From: Pseudomonas fragi
Lineage (GTDB): Bacteria > Pseudomonadota > Gammaproteobacteria > Pseudomonadales > Pseudomonadaceae
Assembly (NCBI RefSeq): GCF_025426255.1
Contig: NZ_CP104861.1
Location: 620,001-684,000, forward strand
DNA: 64,000 nt
Direction of reading: 5' to 3'
Position 1 is the stretch's first letter; every line of letters starts with the position of its first letter. Positions 28,608-36,573 of this stretch are shown in pieces. Under the pieces are notes generated by a model that saw only the letters and a program-made list of their open reading frames with translations, had not been told where the DNA came from and ran no database searches. Both the position numbers and the translations under genes were made by a program.

Positions 28608-29831
28608 ATGGACAAAAAACTAAGCATCGTCACTGCACTGACTTTGACGGTGGGTATCGCTATCGGCTCATTGTGGATAGGCAGCCCTTTGGCTCCGTCG
28701 ACGGAAGTTCAAGCCTTGGAAGACAAGGGCCATGACGATCACGGCGATGAAGCCGAGGGTAATAAATCGGCTGAGGGCAAACATGCCGAAGGTGAGGCGT
28801 CAGAGGGAAACCTGACTCTAAGTGAAGAGCAGATCACTGCAGCTGGCATCCAGTTAGTCGAAGCCAAGGCTCGGAACATTAGCCTCTCATTGTCCTTTCC
28901 CGGAGAAGTTCGATTCGATGAAGACCGAACGGTGCATGTGGTGCCCCGAGTGGCCGGGGTCGTCGAATCGGTCCATGTCAATCTCGGGCAACAGGTGAAA
29001 AAAGGGCAGCTCCTTGCCGTTATCGCCAGCCAACAAATTTCGGATCAGCGCAGTGAGCAAGCCTCCGCACAACGTCGCCTGGAGTTGGCGCGCACCACTT
29101 ACGAGCGCGAGCGACAGCTATGGCAGGACAAGATCTCTGCCGAACAGGATTTCCTGCAAGCCCGGCAGGCTTTGCAAGAAGCCGAAATAGCCCTCACTAA
29201 TGCTCGTCAGAAAATCAGTGCACTCAGTGGCAGCTCGGTGGCCAGCGGCGGTAACCAATATGAGTTGCGCTCGCCGTTCGATGGCGTTGTGGTTGAGAAA
29301 CACTTGGGCATTGGCGAGGTTGTCAGCGAAACAACCAACGCCTTCATCCTCTCGGATCTGTCACGGGTGTGGGTGACCTTTGGGGTCTCGCCCAAGGATT
29401 TGAACAGGGTACTGGTGGGAAACACGGTCACGGTCATGGCTGCGGAACTGAACGCCGAAGTCTCTGGAACCGTGGCCTATGTTGGCAGCCTGTTGGGCGA
29501 GCAAACCCGAACTGCAACGGTCCGGGTGACCTTGGCCAACCCACAAGGCGCCTGGCGTCCTGGGTTATTCGTGAACGTACGAGTTGCCACGGATACCCGG
29601 CAAGCAAAGGTCACGGTACCGCAAGCCGCTGTCCAGACGGTTGAGGACAAACAAACGGTTTTCGTCCGCACCAATGATGGGTTCAAGGCTCAGCCAGTGC
29701 AGACCGGCGGCCGTTCGCAGGGGTTGGTCGAGATCACACAAGGGCTGGAACCCGGTGTTCAAGTTGCCGCTGGGGCCAGCTTCATTTTGAAGTCAGAGCT
29801 GGGTAAAGCCTCCGCTGAACACGCTCACTGA
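28608..29831 (+). CDS. czcB: Periplasmic adaptor CzcB (membrane fusion protein)
   Basis: RND-pump adaptor of 407 residues. It has an N-terminal membrane anchor or signal (IVTALTLTVGIAIGSLWIG). A His/Asp/Glu-rich stretch follows (KGHDDHGDEAEGNKSAEGKH), a potential metal-binding tail. Next come the lipoyl/hairpin regions (VHVNLGQQVKKGQLLAVIAS; ELRSPFDGVVVEKHLGIGE) and the beta-barrel domain. GGAAGGAG precedes the ATG at 28608. It lies 87 bases after czcC and 26 bases before czcA. The acidic/His-rich tail suits zinc- or cobalt-class pumps. Confidence 0.9.
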   Translation: MDKKLSIVTALTLTVGIAIGSLWIGSPLAPSTEVQALEDKGHDDHGDEAEGNKSAEGKHAEGEASEGNLTLSEEQITAAGIQLVEAKARNISLSLSFPGEVRFDEDRTVHVVPRVAGVVESVHVNLGQQVKKGQLLAVIASQQISDQRSEQASAQRRLELARTTYERERQLWQDKISAEQDFLQARQALQEAEIALTNARQKISALSGSSVASGGNQYELRSPFDGVVVEKHLGIGEVVSETTNAFILSDLSRVWVTFGVSPKDLNRVLVGNTVTVMAAELNAEVSGTVAYVGSLLGEQTRTATVRVTLANPQGAWRPGLFVNVRVATDTRQAKVTVPQAAVQTVEDKQTVFVRTNDGFKAQPVQTGGRSQGLVEITQGLEPGVQVAAGASFILKSELGKASAEHAH

Positions 29832-29857
29832 TCTGCCACTTCCACGAGAAGGTTCTC

Positions 29858-32800
29858 ATGTTCGAACGCCTGATCCAATTTGCCATCGAGCAGCGCATCA
29901 TCGTGCTGCTCGCGGTTCTCCTTATGGCCGGCCTTGGTATTTCAAGCTACCAGAAGCTGCCAATCGACGCCGTTCCAGATATCACCAACGTCCAGGTGCA
30001 AATCAACACGGGGGCGGCAGGTTTCTCGCCACTGGAGACCGAGCAGCGCATCACGTTCCCCATTGAAACCGCTATGGCCGGCCTGCCAGCTCTAGAGCAG
30101 ACCCGCTCGCTATCACGCTCGGGTTTGTCGCAAGTCACTGTAATTTTCAAGGAAGGCACCGATTTATTCTTCGCCCGGCAATTGGTCAATGAGCGATTAC
30201 AGGTGGCCAAGGAACAACTGCCCGAAGGTGTGAAAGCTGTTTTGGGGCCGATATCTACTGGCCTGGGGGAGATTTTCCTATGGACGGTCGAGGCCCAGGA
30301 AGGAGCCGTCAAGGAGGACGGGAATCCCTATACACCGACGGACTTGAGGGTGATCCAGGACTGGATCATCAAACCTCAGATGCGTAACGTTCCGGGCGTC
30401 GCTGAAATCAATACCATTGGCGGGTTTGCCAAGGAGTACCAGATTGCCCCCGATCCAAAACGCCTGGCGGCTTACAAGCTGACTCTGACTGACCTAGTGA
30501 CAGCGCTGGAGCGCAATAATGCCAATGTTGGCGCCGGTTTCATTGAGCGCAGCGGTGAGCAACTGCTGATCCGTGCTCCCGGCCAGGTGGCGACCACTGA
30601 AGACATCGCCAATATCGTAATGGCCAACGTCGATGGCACGCCCATCCGTATAAAGAATGTGGCGACCGTGGATATTGGTCGTGAAATGCGCACCGGAGCG
30701 GCGACCGAAAACGGCCGTGAAGTTGTACTCGGTACGGTCTTCATGCTGATCGGCGAGAACAGCCGTACCGTGTCTCAGGCGGTTGCCGCCAAGTTGGAGC
30801 AAATCAATCGTTCACTGCCCAAAGGGGTGGCAGCAGTTCCCGTATACGACCGCACCAACCTGGTGGACAAGGCTATTGCCACGGTCAAGAAGAACCTGAT
30901 TGAAGGTGCGATCCTGGTAATCGCGGTTCTATTCCTGTTCCTGGGCAACATTCGCGCTGCACTCATCACGGCGATGGTCATCCCGTTGGCGATGTTGTTT
31001 ACCTTCACGGGTATGTTCGCCAACAAAGTCAGTGCCAACCTGATGAGTCTTGGTGCTCTGGACTTCGGCATCATCGTCGACGGAGCGGTGGTGATTGTCG
31101 AGAATGCCATCAGGCGTCTTGCTCATGCTCAGCAGCGTCACGGACGCATCCTCACGCGCTCCGAACGCTTTCACGAAGTGTTTGCTGCCGCCAGGGAGGC
31201 CCGTCGACCGCTGATTTTTGGTCAGTTGATCATCATGGTTGTTTACCTGCCAATTTTCGCCCTGACCGGCGTTGAAGGGAAAATGTTCCACCCTATGGCG
31301 TTTACCGTCGTGATCGCCTTGCTTGGCGCCATGCTGCTGTCCGTCACCTTTGTTCCTGCTGCAATTGCCATGTTCGTGACGGGCAAGGTCAAGGAAGAAG
31401 AGAACGTGATCATGCGTGGGGCGCGTCGGGTGTATGCACCCGCTCTGGATTGGGTCATGCGCCATCGATCACTGGCATTTGCCATGGCTTTGGTCGTCAT
31501 CGCTGCGTGTGCTGGCGTCGCCAGTCGAATGGGCAGCGAGTTTGTGCCGAGCTTGAGCGAAGGTGATTTTGCCCTGCAAGCCTTGCGGGTTCCCGGCACC
31601 AGCTTGACGCAATCGGTGGAAATGCAGCAGCGCCTGGAAAAGCTGGTGCTGGAAAAGGTGCCGGAAGTCGAGCGGATGTTTGCTCGTACCGGTACCGCAG
31701 AAATTGCCTCAGATCCAATGCCACCTAACATCTCTGACAGTTATGTGATGCTCAAGCCGAAGGATCAATGGCCAGATCCGGGGAAATCCCGGGAGGTGTT
31801 GATAGACGAGATCCAGAAAGCTGCGGCCATTATGCCCGGTAGCAACTATGAGGTTTCCCAGCCGATTCAATTACGGTTTAACGAATTGATCTCAGGCGTG
31901 CGCAGTGATGTGGCGGTCAAGGTTTTTGGCGATGACATGGAGGTGCTTAACAGCACCGCTGCGAAAATTGCCGCGTCCATGCAGAGGGTTGATGGCGCCT
32001 CTGAGGTCAAAGTCGAGCAGACGACAGGGCTGCCGGTGCTGACCATCAACATCGATCGTGACAAAGCTGCGCGTTACGGCCTGAACGTTGGGGATGTGCA
32101 AGACACCATTGCGGTTGCAGTCGGTGGCCGCCAGGCCGGTACGATGTATGAAGGCGATCGGCGCTTCGACATGGTCGTGCGTTTGTCTGACGCGATGCGC
32201 AAGGATATGGATGGGTTGTCCACACTCTTGATCCCGGTCCCGGCGCTGCTTGGCAGCAATGCAGGCCAGATTGGGTTTATTGCTCTTTCAGAGGTGGCGA
32301 GCCTTGATCTGGTGTTGGGGCCAAATCAGGTCAGTCGTGAAAACGGTAAACGTCTGGTTATTGTCAGCGCCAACGTGCGTGGACGAGATATTGGTTCATT
32401 CGTAAAGGAAGCCACAAAGGCGATTGATCAGGAGGTGCCGATCCCTGCGGGTTACTGGACCAGTTGGGGGGGGCAATTCGAGCAACTTCAATCCGCTGCC
32501 AAACGCCTGCAAGTCGTTGTGCCGGTGGCCTTGCTCCTGGTCTTCGCCCTGCTGTTCATGATGTTCAACAATTTGAAGGATGGATTGTTGGTGTTCACCG
32601 GGATTCCCTTTGCGCTGACGGGTGGAGTCATGGCTTTGTGGCTGCGCGATATTCCACTGTCAATTTCGGCCGGTGTTGGTTTTATTGCGTTGTCAGGTGT
32701 GGCGGTGCTGAACGGCCTGGTGATGATCGCTTTCATCCGCAATCTGCGTGAGGAGGGGTATTCGTTGAGCTCTGCTATCAATGAGGGAGCCCTGACACGT

Positions 32801-33025
32801 CTACGCCCGGTGTTGATGACTGCACTGGTGGCCTCTCTGGGTTTTATTCCTATGGCTTTGGCCACCGGAGCCGGGGCTGAAGTCCAACGACCGCTGGCGA
32901 CAGTGGTGATTGGCGGCATCCTGTCTTCAACTGCGTTAACCCTGTTGATATTGCCTGCGTTGTATCACTGGGCGCACCGTCGGGACGAGGATGCAGTGCA
33001 AGAGAACAAAAAAGCCAACGTTTAG
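29858..33025 (+). CDS. czcA: Heavy-metal RND efflux pump CzcA
   Basis: Proton-driven inner-membrane trimer that extrudes divalent metals through CzcB and CzcC. The 1055 residues show the RND layout of 12 membrane segments and two large periplasmic loops. The segment-4 signature DFGIIVDGAVVIVEN, carrying the essential acidic residues, is that of the HME-RND1 subgroup associated with Zn, Co and Cd rather than Cu/Ag. The N-terminus (MFERLIQFAIEQR) and the loop around AVPDITNVQVQINTG are typical. A hairpin follows the stop at 33039-33068. Confidence 0.95.
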   Translation: MFERLIQFAIEQRIIVLLAVLLMAGLGISSYQKLPIDAVPDITNVQVQINTGAAGFSPLETEQRITFPIETAMAGLPALEQTRSLSRSGLSQVTVIFKEGTDLFFARQLVNERLQVAKEQLPEGVKAVLGPISTGLGEIFLWTVEAQEGAVKEDGNPYTPTDLRVIQDWIIKPQMRNVPGVAEINTIGGFAKEYQIAPDPKRLAAYKLTLTDLVTALERNNANVGAGFIERSGEQLLIRAPGQVATTEDIANIVMANVDGTPIRIKNVATVDIGREMRTGAATENGREVVLGTVFMLIGENSRTVSQAVAAKLEQINRSLPKGVAAVPVYDRTNLVDKAIATVKKNLIEGAILVIAVLFLFLGNIRAALITAMVIPLAMLFTFTGMFANKVSANLMSLGALDFGIIVDGAVVIVENAIRRLAHAQQRHGRILTRSERFHEVFAAAREARRPLIFGQLIIMVVYLPIFALTGVEGKMFHPMAFTVVIALLGAMLLSVTFVPAAIAMFVTGKVKEEENVIMRGARRVYAPALDWVMRHRSLAFAMALVVIAACAGVASRMGSEFVPSLSEGDFALQALRVPGTSLTQSVEMQQRLEKLVLEKVPEVERMFARTGTAEIASDPMPPNISDSYVMLKPKDQWPDPGKSREVLIDEIQKAAAIMPGSNYEVSQPIQLRFNELISGVRSDVAVKVFGDDMEVLNSTAAKIAASMQRVDGASEVKVEQTTGLPVLTINIDRDKAARYGLNVGDVQDTIAVAVGGRQAGTMYEGDRRFDMVVRLSDAMRKDMDGLSTLLIPVPALLGSNAGQIGFIALSEVASLDLVLGPNQVSRENGKRLVIVSANVRGRDIGSFVKEATKAIDQEVPIPAGYWTSWGGQFEQLQSAAKRLQVVVPVALLLVFALLFMMFNNLKDGLLVFTGIPFALTGGVMALWLRDIPLSISAGVGFIALSGVAVLNGLVMIAFIRNLREEGYSLSSAINEGALTRLRPVLMTALVASLGFIPMALATGAGAEVQRPLATVVIGGILSSTALTLLILPALYHWAHRRDEDAVQENKKANV

Positions 33026-33038
33026 ATGCCTTCAACTG

Positions 33039-33068
33039 GCCCGCTGAAGTTATCCGGCAGCGGGCTTT
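33039..33068 (+). terminator. Probable terminator of the czcCBA operon
   Basis: GCCCGCTG (33039-33046) and CAGCGGGC (33058-33065) form an 8-bp GC-rich stem with an 11-base loop, followed by TTTAAAG. The U-tract is short, so read-through to the next small gene is possible. Confidence 0.6.
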
Positions 33069-33164
33069 AAAGTTGGCAAAGATGACCAGTATGTAATCTG
33101 GGTGCCACCGTGACGTTAGGTTCGGATTGATACGCTAGTGGCTGAATAAATATGAGGCGTCACT

Positions 33165-33359
33165 ATGAACATTACTCGGATTTGCGCGCTTGCAGGCGTG
33201 TTGTTATTTTCTTCTGCTGCCTTGGCGGAAGGTGGCGGAGACCGGACGTTTGCTAAAGCCACGCAAGCGACTGATCAGGTCATGGAAAAGTATGTTGCCA
33301 ATGAAGTAAGGAATCCCACGCTAGTATCAAGCGATAGTCGCGTTGAGGCGGATAAATAA
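33165..33359 (+). CDS. Small secreted PtrA-like protein
   Basis: A 64-residue protein with a Sec signal peptide (MNITRICALAGVLLFSSAALAEGG). The mature part of about 43 residues contains GGDRTFAKATQATDQVMEKY. Its size, signal and AEGGxxRT junction resemble PtrA, a small copper-induced periplasmic protein of Pseudomonas; this comparison is from memory. It lies just after czcA, which fits a metal-response role. No cysteine or His cluster is present in the mature part. Confidence 0.65.
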   Translation: MNITRICALAGVLLFSSAALAEGGGDRTFAKATQATDQVMEKYVANEVRNPTLVSSDSRVEADK

Positions 33360-33382
33360 CGCGTATAGCGTTGAGTGTAAAC

Positions 33383-33410
33383 AACCCGTCCCATTTTTGT
33401 GAGGCGGGTT
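33383..33410 (+). terminator. Possible weak terminator after the PtrA-like gene
   Basis: AACCCG (33383-33388) pairs with CGGGTT (33405-33410), with an extra CC/GG step across one bulged base. The following sequence, ACTTATAAAA, is not a proper U-tract, so the call is tentative. Confidence 0.35.
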
Positions 33411-33503
33411 ACTTATAAAAAGGTTCATTACATATTCGTAAATCGAACGCCGTACTCTTGAACTTGGCCGTGTTAAGGCAATGATTGTATCAGGTGCAAA
33501 AAT

Positions 33504-33827
33504 ATGAAATTCATCATCACCCTCGCTTTCGCAAGCACACTGGCGATCTCTTTCAGCGCACTTGCAGGCGTTGGAGTGGACAAGGCTTTTGAGAAAAAAA
33601 TGATTGCGAATGCCAAAGCCATGGAGGCGTATGCTGTCAGCCAGGGAAAGAGTGCCCCTGTAGCGAAGCATTACACATACGGAATGAAGTTGGATGTCGT
33701 AAAGATAATCAGTGTCGTGCAGCCTGCTAACGTCTGCGCAGTGGTGCCAGCGGCAATGACTTATGAAGATACACAGGGGCAACTGAATACGCTTAAATAT
33801 ACCGTGGCAGGTCACTGTAAGAAATAA
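33504..33827 (+). CDS. DUF2790 small secreted protein
   Basis: A 107-residue protein with a Sec signal peptide (MKFIITLAFASTLAISFSALAGVG). The C-terminal DUF2790 domain includes HYTYGMKLDVVKIISVVQP, NVCAVVPAAMTYED and a second cysteine near the end (GHCKK). Such proteins are common in Pseudomonas, often several per genome and often near metal or stress genes; the function is unknown. It follows the PtrA-like gene on the same strand by about 140 bases. The two cysteines could form a disulfide in the periplasm. Confidence 0.8.
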   Translation: MKFIITLAFASTLAISFSALAGVGVDKAFEKKMIANAKAMEAYAVSQGKSAPVAKHYTYGMKLDVVKIISVVQPANVCAVVPAAMTYEDTQGQLNTLKYTVAGHCKK

Positions 33828-33924
33828 GGTTGCCCGCCACTGCGTTTTTATCAGGTTAATTAATAACGACGGTTAGTCATTCGGATGCAGGCGTGTCGAG
33901 CGATTACGATGAAGAAGGTATTTT

Positions 33925-33950
33925 CAAAAAAAGACGCCCCGAAGGACGTC
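33925..33950 (-). terminator. Reverse-strand terminator with UUCG loop
   Basis: On the minus strand, GACGTCC-TTCG-GGGCGTC forms a 7-bp stem (one G-T pair) with a TTCG tetraloop, followed by seven T residues. No reverse gene lies directly upstream, which supports a small RNA. Confidence 0.75.
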
Positions 33951-34096
33951 ATAATGCCCAACATCATCAAGAAGTAATAGCGCTTCCAAAGATGCCGGTT
34001 ATTTAAACTTTACCGCCGTGAGCCCAGATGATTGCAGACGTGTTACTTATCCTTGGAGGGCTCGCCAGATGCGCTGGCTACATCCCTGTTGGCTCC
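33925..34096 (-). ncRNA. Candidate small RNA with GGA motifs
   Basis: A minus-strand transcript could start just after a TATAAT hexamer (plus-strand 34102-34107) and end at the UUCG terminator, giving about 170 bases. It contains CAGGGATG (34081-34088) and AAGGATAA (34047-34054), which resemble RsmA/CsrA GGA binding motifs, and a 5-bp hairpin GCCAG-CGCAT-CTGGC. No GacA upstream site (TGTAAG...CTTACA) or good -35 was seen, and the sequence was not recognised as a known RNA. Confidence 0.35.
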
Positions 34097-34188
34097 CAAC
34101 AATTATAGATACCTCAACCTTACGCGTAGATGATTGAAGCATTACTTTTTTGTAATTTTCGGGGGCAGCGGCTTGAGATACTTCAAGC

Positions 34189-34235
34189 GTGGGAGCAAGC
34201 CTGCTCGCGAAGATCATTCGCGAGCAGGGGGCTTG
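34189..34235. repeat. REP element of the GTGGGAGC type
   Basis: GTGGGAGCAAGCCTGCTCGCG and its complementary right half form the classic fluorescent-pseudomonad REP hairpin, slightly diverged (GGGGGCTTG at the right edge). Confidence 0.75.
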
Positions 34236-34276
34236 GCCTGGAACAGGGTATCCGATGTGCCGTGGTACAGGTGCTG

Positions 34277-34316
34277 TTTGCCTATAGTTATACGTCGTCA
34301 TACAACTATAGGCAAA
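34277..34316. repeat. 13-bp inverted repeat containing a motif shared with the aminotransferase promoter
   Basis: TTTGCCTATAGTT (34277-34289) and AACTATAGGCAAA (34304-34316) are perfect complements around a 14-base loop. Read on the minus strand, TAGTTGTATGACG lies at 34308-34296. The same 13-mer occurs at 38781-38793 upstream of the aminotransferase gene. No U-tract follows on either strand, so it is not a standard terminator. A regulator binding site is a better guess. Confidence 0.5.
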
Positions 34317-34322
34317 AAACAA

Positions 34323-35051
34323 TCAGTGCTGCAATATTTTGGACAGAAAGCTGCGTGCCCGATCAGAGCGCGGAGCGCTGAAGAACTCTTCCGACTTCAC
34401 GTCTTCAATAATTTCGCCGCCGTCCATAAACACGATGCGATCCGCCACTTTGCGGGCGAAGCCCATTTCGTGGGTGACGCACATCATGGTCATGCCCTCG
34501 CCAGCCAGTTCGACCATCACATCCAGTACCTCGTTGACCATCTCCGGGTCCAGTGCCGAGGTCGGCTCATCGAACAGCATTGCGATGGGGTCCATGGCCA
34601 GGGCGCGGGCAATCGCTACCCGTTGCTGCTGGCCGCCGGACAACTGAATCGGGTACTTGTGGGCATGGCTCTTGAGGCCGACCCGTTCCAGCAGGGCCAT
34701 GCCCTTTTTTGTTGCCGCGTGGCGATCGCGGCCCAGTACCTTGATCTGCGCCAGGTTGAGGTTGTCGATGATAGTCAGGTGCGGGAACAGCTCGAAATGC
34801 TGGAACACCATGCCCACCCGGGCACGCAGTTTCGGCAAGTCGACGCCCTTGCCGGTGACAGGCTGGTTCTCGATAAAAATCTCACCCTCTTGCACCGGCT
34901 CCAGACCGTTGACGCATTTGATCAGGGTGCTCTTGCCCGAGCCGGAGGGGCCGCACACCACCACGACTTCGCCGCGGGAAAGCGCTGTGGTGCAGTTCTT
35001 CAGGACCTGGAAGTTCCCGTACCATTTGCTCAGGTTGTTCATCTGGATCAT
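34323..35051 (-). CDS. Polar amino-acid ABC transporter ATPase
   Basis: A 242-residue ATPase of the GlnQ/GltL group. It has Walker A GPSGSGKST, signature LSGGQQQRVAIARAL, Walker B AMLFDEPTSALDPE and the H-loop CVTHEMGFAR. It is the last gene of an SBP-permease-permease-ATPase operon like gltIJKL. Its start overlaps the preceding permease stop by 4 bases. The role is to energise uptake of an acidic or other polar amino acid. Confidence 0.95.
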   Translation of the reverse strand: MIQMNNLSKWYGNFQVLKNCTTALSRGEVVVVCGPSGSGKSTLIKCVNGLEPVQEGEIFIENQPVTGKGVDLPKLRARVGMVFQHFELFPHLTIIDNLNLAQIKVLGRDRHAATKKGMALLERVGLKSHAHKYPIQLSGGQQQRVAIARALAMDPIAMLFDEPTSALDPEMVNEVLDVMVELAGEGMTMMCVTHEMGFARKVADRIVFMDGGEIIEDVKSEEFFSAPRSDRARSFLSKILQH

Positions 35052-35734
35052 GCGGTTTTCCCTACGTTTGTTTTCAAGCGTTTGCTCAGGCTGGACAGCA
35101 GGTAACAGATCACCAGATAGACCAAGGCTACGAACAGATAGAGTTCCACCAGGCGGCCGTCACGTTGCGCGAACTTGCTCGCGGCACCCGTGAAATCGGC
35201 GATGGACAGCACGTATACCAATGAGGTGTCTTGAAACAGGATGATGGTCTGGGTCAGCAGCAACGGTGCCATGCGGCGTAATGCCTGCGGCAGGATGACG
35301 TAAATCATCGATTGCGTCGGGCGCAGGCCAAGGGCTGCGGCCGCCTGTTTCTGGCCACCGCTGATGCTCTGGATACCACCGCGAATAATCTCGCTGTAAT
35401 ACGCGGCCTCGAACATACAGAACGTCACGAATGCAGTGACCACCGGCCCGATCTGCACTGGCCGTTCAGTGCCGAATGCCATTTGCAGCAACAGGGGCAT
35501 CAGGAAGTAGAACCAGAAAATCACCAGCACCAGAGGGATGCTGCGCATGACCGTGACATAGCCCAAGGCAAAACCACGCATCACGCGGTTGTGCGACAGA
35601 CGCATGATTGCCAGCAAGGTGCCCGCGACAATACCCACCGACATGGCGACGAAGGTCAGCAGCAGGGTGAATTTGAGGCCGTTCCACAGCGCGGGCATGG
35701 CCCGGACAATAACGCTTGGATCTAAATCGAACAT
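35048..35734 (-). CDS. Polar amino-acid ABC transporter permease (GltK-like)
   Basis: A 228-residue inner-membrane permease of the HisM family with about five membrane segments. The EAA-type coupling loop is visible around GGQKQAAAALGLRPTQSMIYVILPQALR. It starts 2 bases after the stop of the other permease gene and overlaps the ATPase gene by 4 bases, indicating a tightly coupled operon. Its N-terminus (MFDLDPSVIVRAMPALWNGLK) is typical of GltK-type subunits. Confidence 0.93.
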   Translation of the reverse strand: MFDLDPSVIVRAMPALWNGLKFTLLLTFVAMSVGIVAGTLLAIMRLSHNRVMRGFALGYVTVMRSIPLVLVIFWFYFLMPLLLQMAFGTERPVQIGPVVTAFVTFCMFEAAYYSEIIRGGIQSISGGQKQAAAALGLRPTQSMIYVILPQALRRMAPLLLTQTIILFQDTSLVYVLSIADFTGAASKFAQRDGRLVELYLFVALVYLVICYLLSSLSKRLKTNVGKTA

Positions 35735-35736
35735 GA

Positions 35737-36465
35737 CTACCTCGTCGCGCCGCGAATGGTCAGGGAACGTTCTATATGGCCCATGACGAAAGTCACCAGC
35801 AGCGAAATGACCACGTAAATCACGGTCGCGGCGGTGAATGCTTCGAAGGTGTTGAACGAGTACTCGCTGATGTTGCGCGCTTGCGCGGTCAACTCCATCA
35901 GACCGATTGTCAGCGCCACCGATGAGTTCTTCAGGGTGTTAAGCGCTTCGGAGGTCAGGGGCGGAAATACCACGCGGATCGCTTGCGGCAACAGCACTTG
36001 CAGGTACATCTGGGTTGGCCGCAGCCCCAGCGCCAGTGCGGCGCCACGCTGCCCGACAGCAACCGACTCAATCCCAGCCTTGAACAACTCGGACAGCTTG
36101 GCCGAGGTGAACAGGGTCAGGGCCACGACCGCACTGAAGAACGAGGGGTAGGGCAAGTCCTGCTTGAGGTAGTCACCGACCGATACGGGCACCAGCTCAG
36201 GCAGCACGAAGAAGCAGATAAACATCTGCACCAGCAAAGGGATGTTGCGAAACACTTCCGTGTACAGGTTGCACAGCCACACCACCGGGCGCAGTGTCGT
36301 GGTGCGCAGAGTCCCGACCAGGCCACCGATCAGAAACGCCAGAACGAACGCGACAACAGTGGTCGCCAAGGTCCAGCTGGTTCCGTTAATCAGCCAGTGC
36401 AGATACGACGAAGACTCTCCAGGAGCGGACTCCCAGAAAACACTCCAATTCCAGTTGTAATCCAT
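35737..36465 (-). CDS. Polar amino-acid ABC transporter permease (GltJ-like)
   Basis: A 242-residue permease of the HisQ/GltJ type with hydrophobic segments from about residue 30. It begins MDYNWNWSVFWESAPGES, the usual Asp/Glu transporter N-terminus, which fixes the ATG at 36465. The upstream extension of the frame was rejected. The EAA loop reads AVGQRGAALALGLRPTQMYLQVLLPQAIR. It pairs with the GltK-like permease to form the heterodimeric channel. Confidence 0.93.
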   Translation of the reverse strand: MDYNWNWSVFWESAPGESSSYLHWLINGTSWTLATTVVAFVLAFLIGGLVGTLRTTTLRPVVWLCNLYTEVFRNIPLLVQMFICFFVLPELVPVSVGDYLKQDLPYPSFFSAVVALTLFTSAKLSELFKAGIESVAVGQRGAALALGLRPTQMYLQVLLPQAIRVVFPPLTSEALNTLKNSSVALTIGLMELTAQARNISEYSFNTFEAFTAATVIYVVISLLVTFVMGHIERSLTIRGATR

Positions 36466-36573
36466 GAAAGCATCAACCTTTGAAAGGGAATACAAATCGC
36501 AGCACACCTTGGCCCTGGCCACTCAAGCTCGGGCTTGAATGACCGGAGTCAGGGCGCGCCTGACAGGTTGGAA

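Larger units (their letters stand above)
33828..34322. other. Intergenic region with sRNA candidate, REP unit and long inverted repeat
   Basis: No protein gene is supported in these 495 bases. The stretch holds a reverse-strand terminator (33925-33950) that would end a reverse-strand RNA, one GTGGGAGC-type REP (34189-34235) and a 13-bp inverted repeat (34277-34316) just beyond the ABC operon stop codon. Confidence 0.7.

Noticed and set aside
34277..34316. The 13-bp inverted repeat as a terminator of the ABC operon.
   Set aside because: The run of T residues lies before the stem on the minus strand, not after it, so intrinsic termination is unlikely.
34047..34322. A 91-codon reverse frame in the gap next to the ABC operon.
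   Set aside because: It spans the REP unit and the inverted repeat and has no family resemblance or Shine-Dalgarno sequence.
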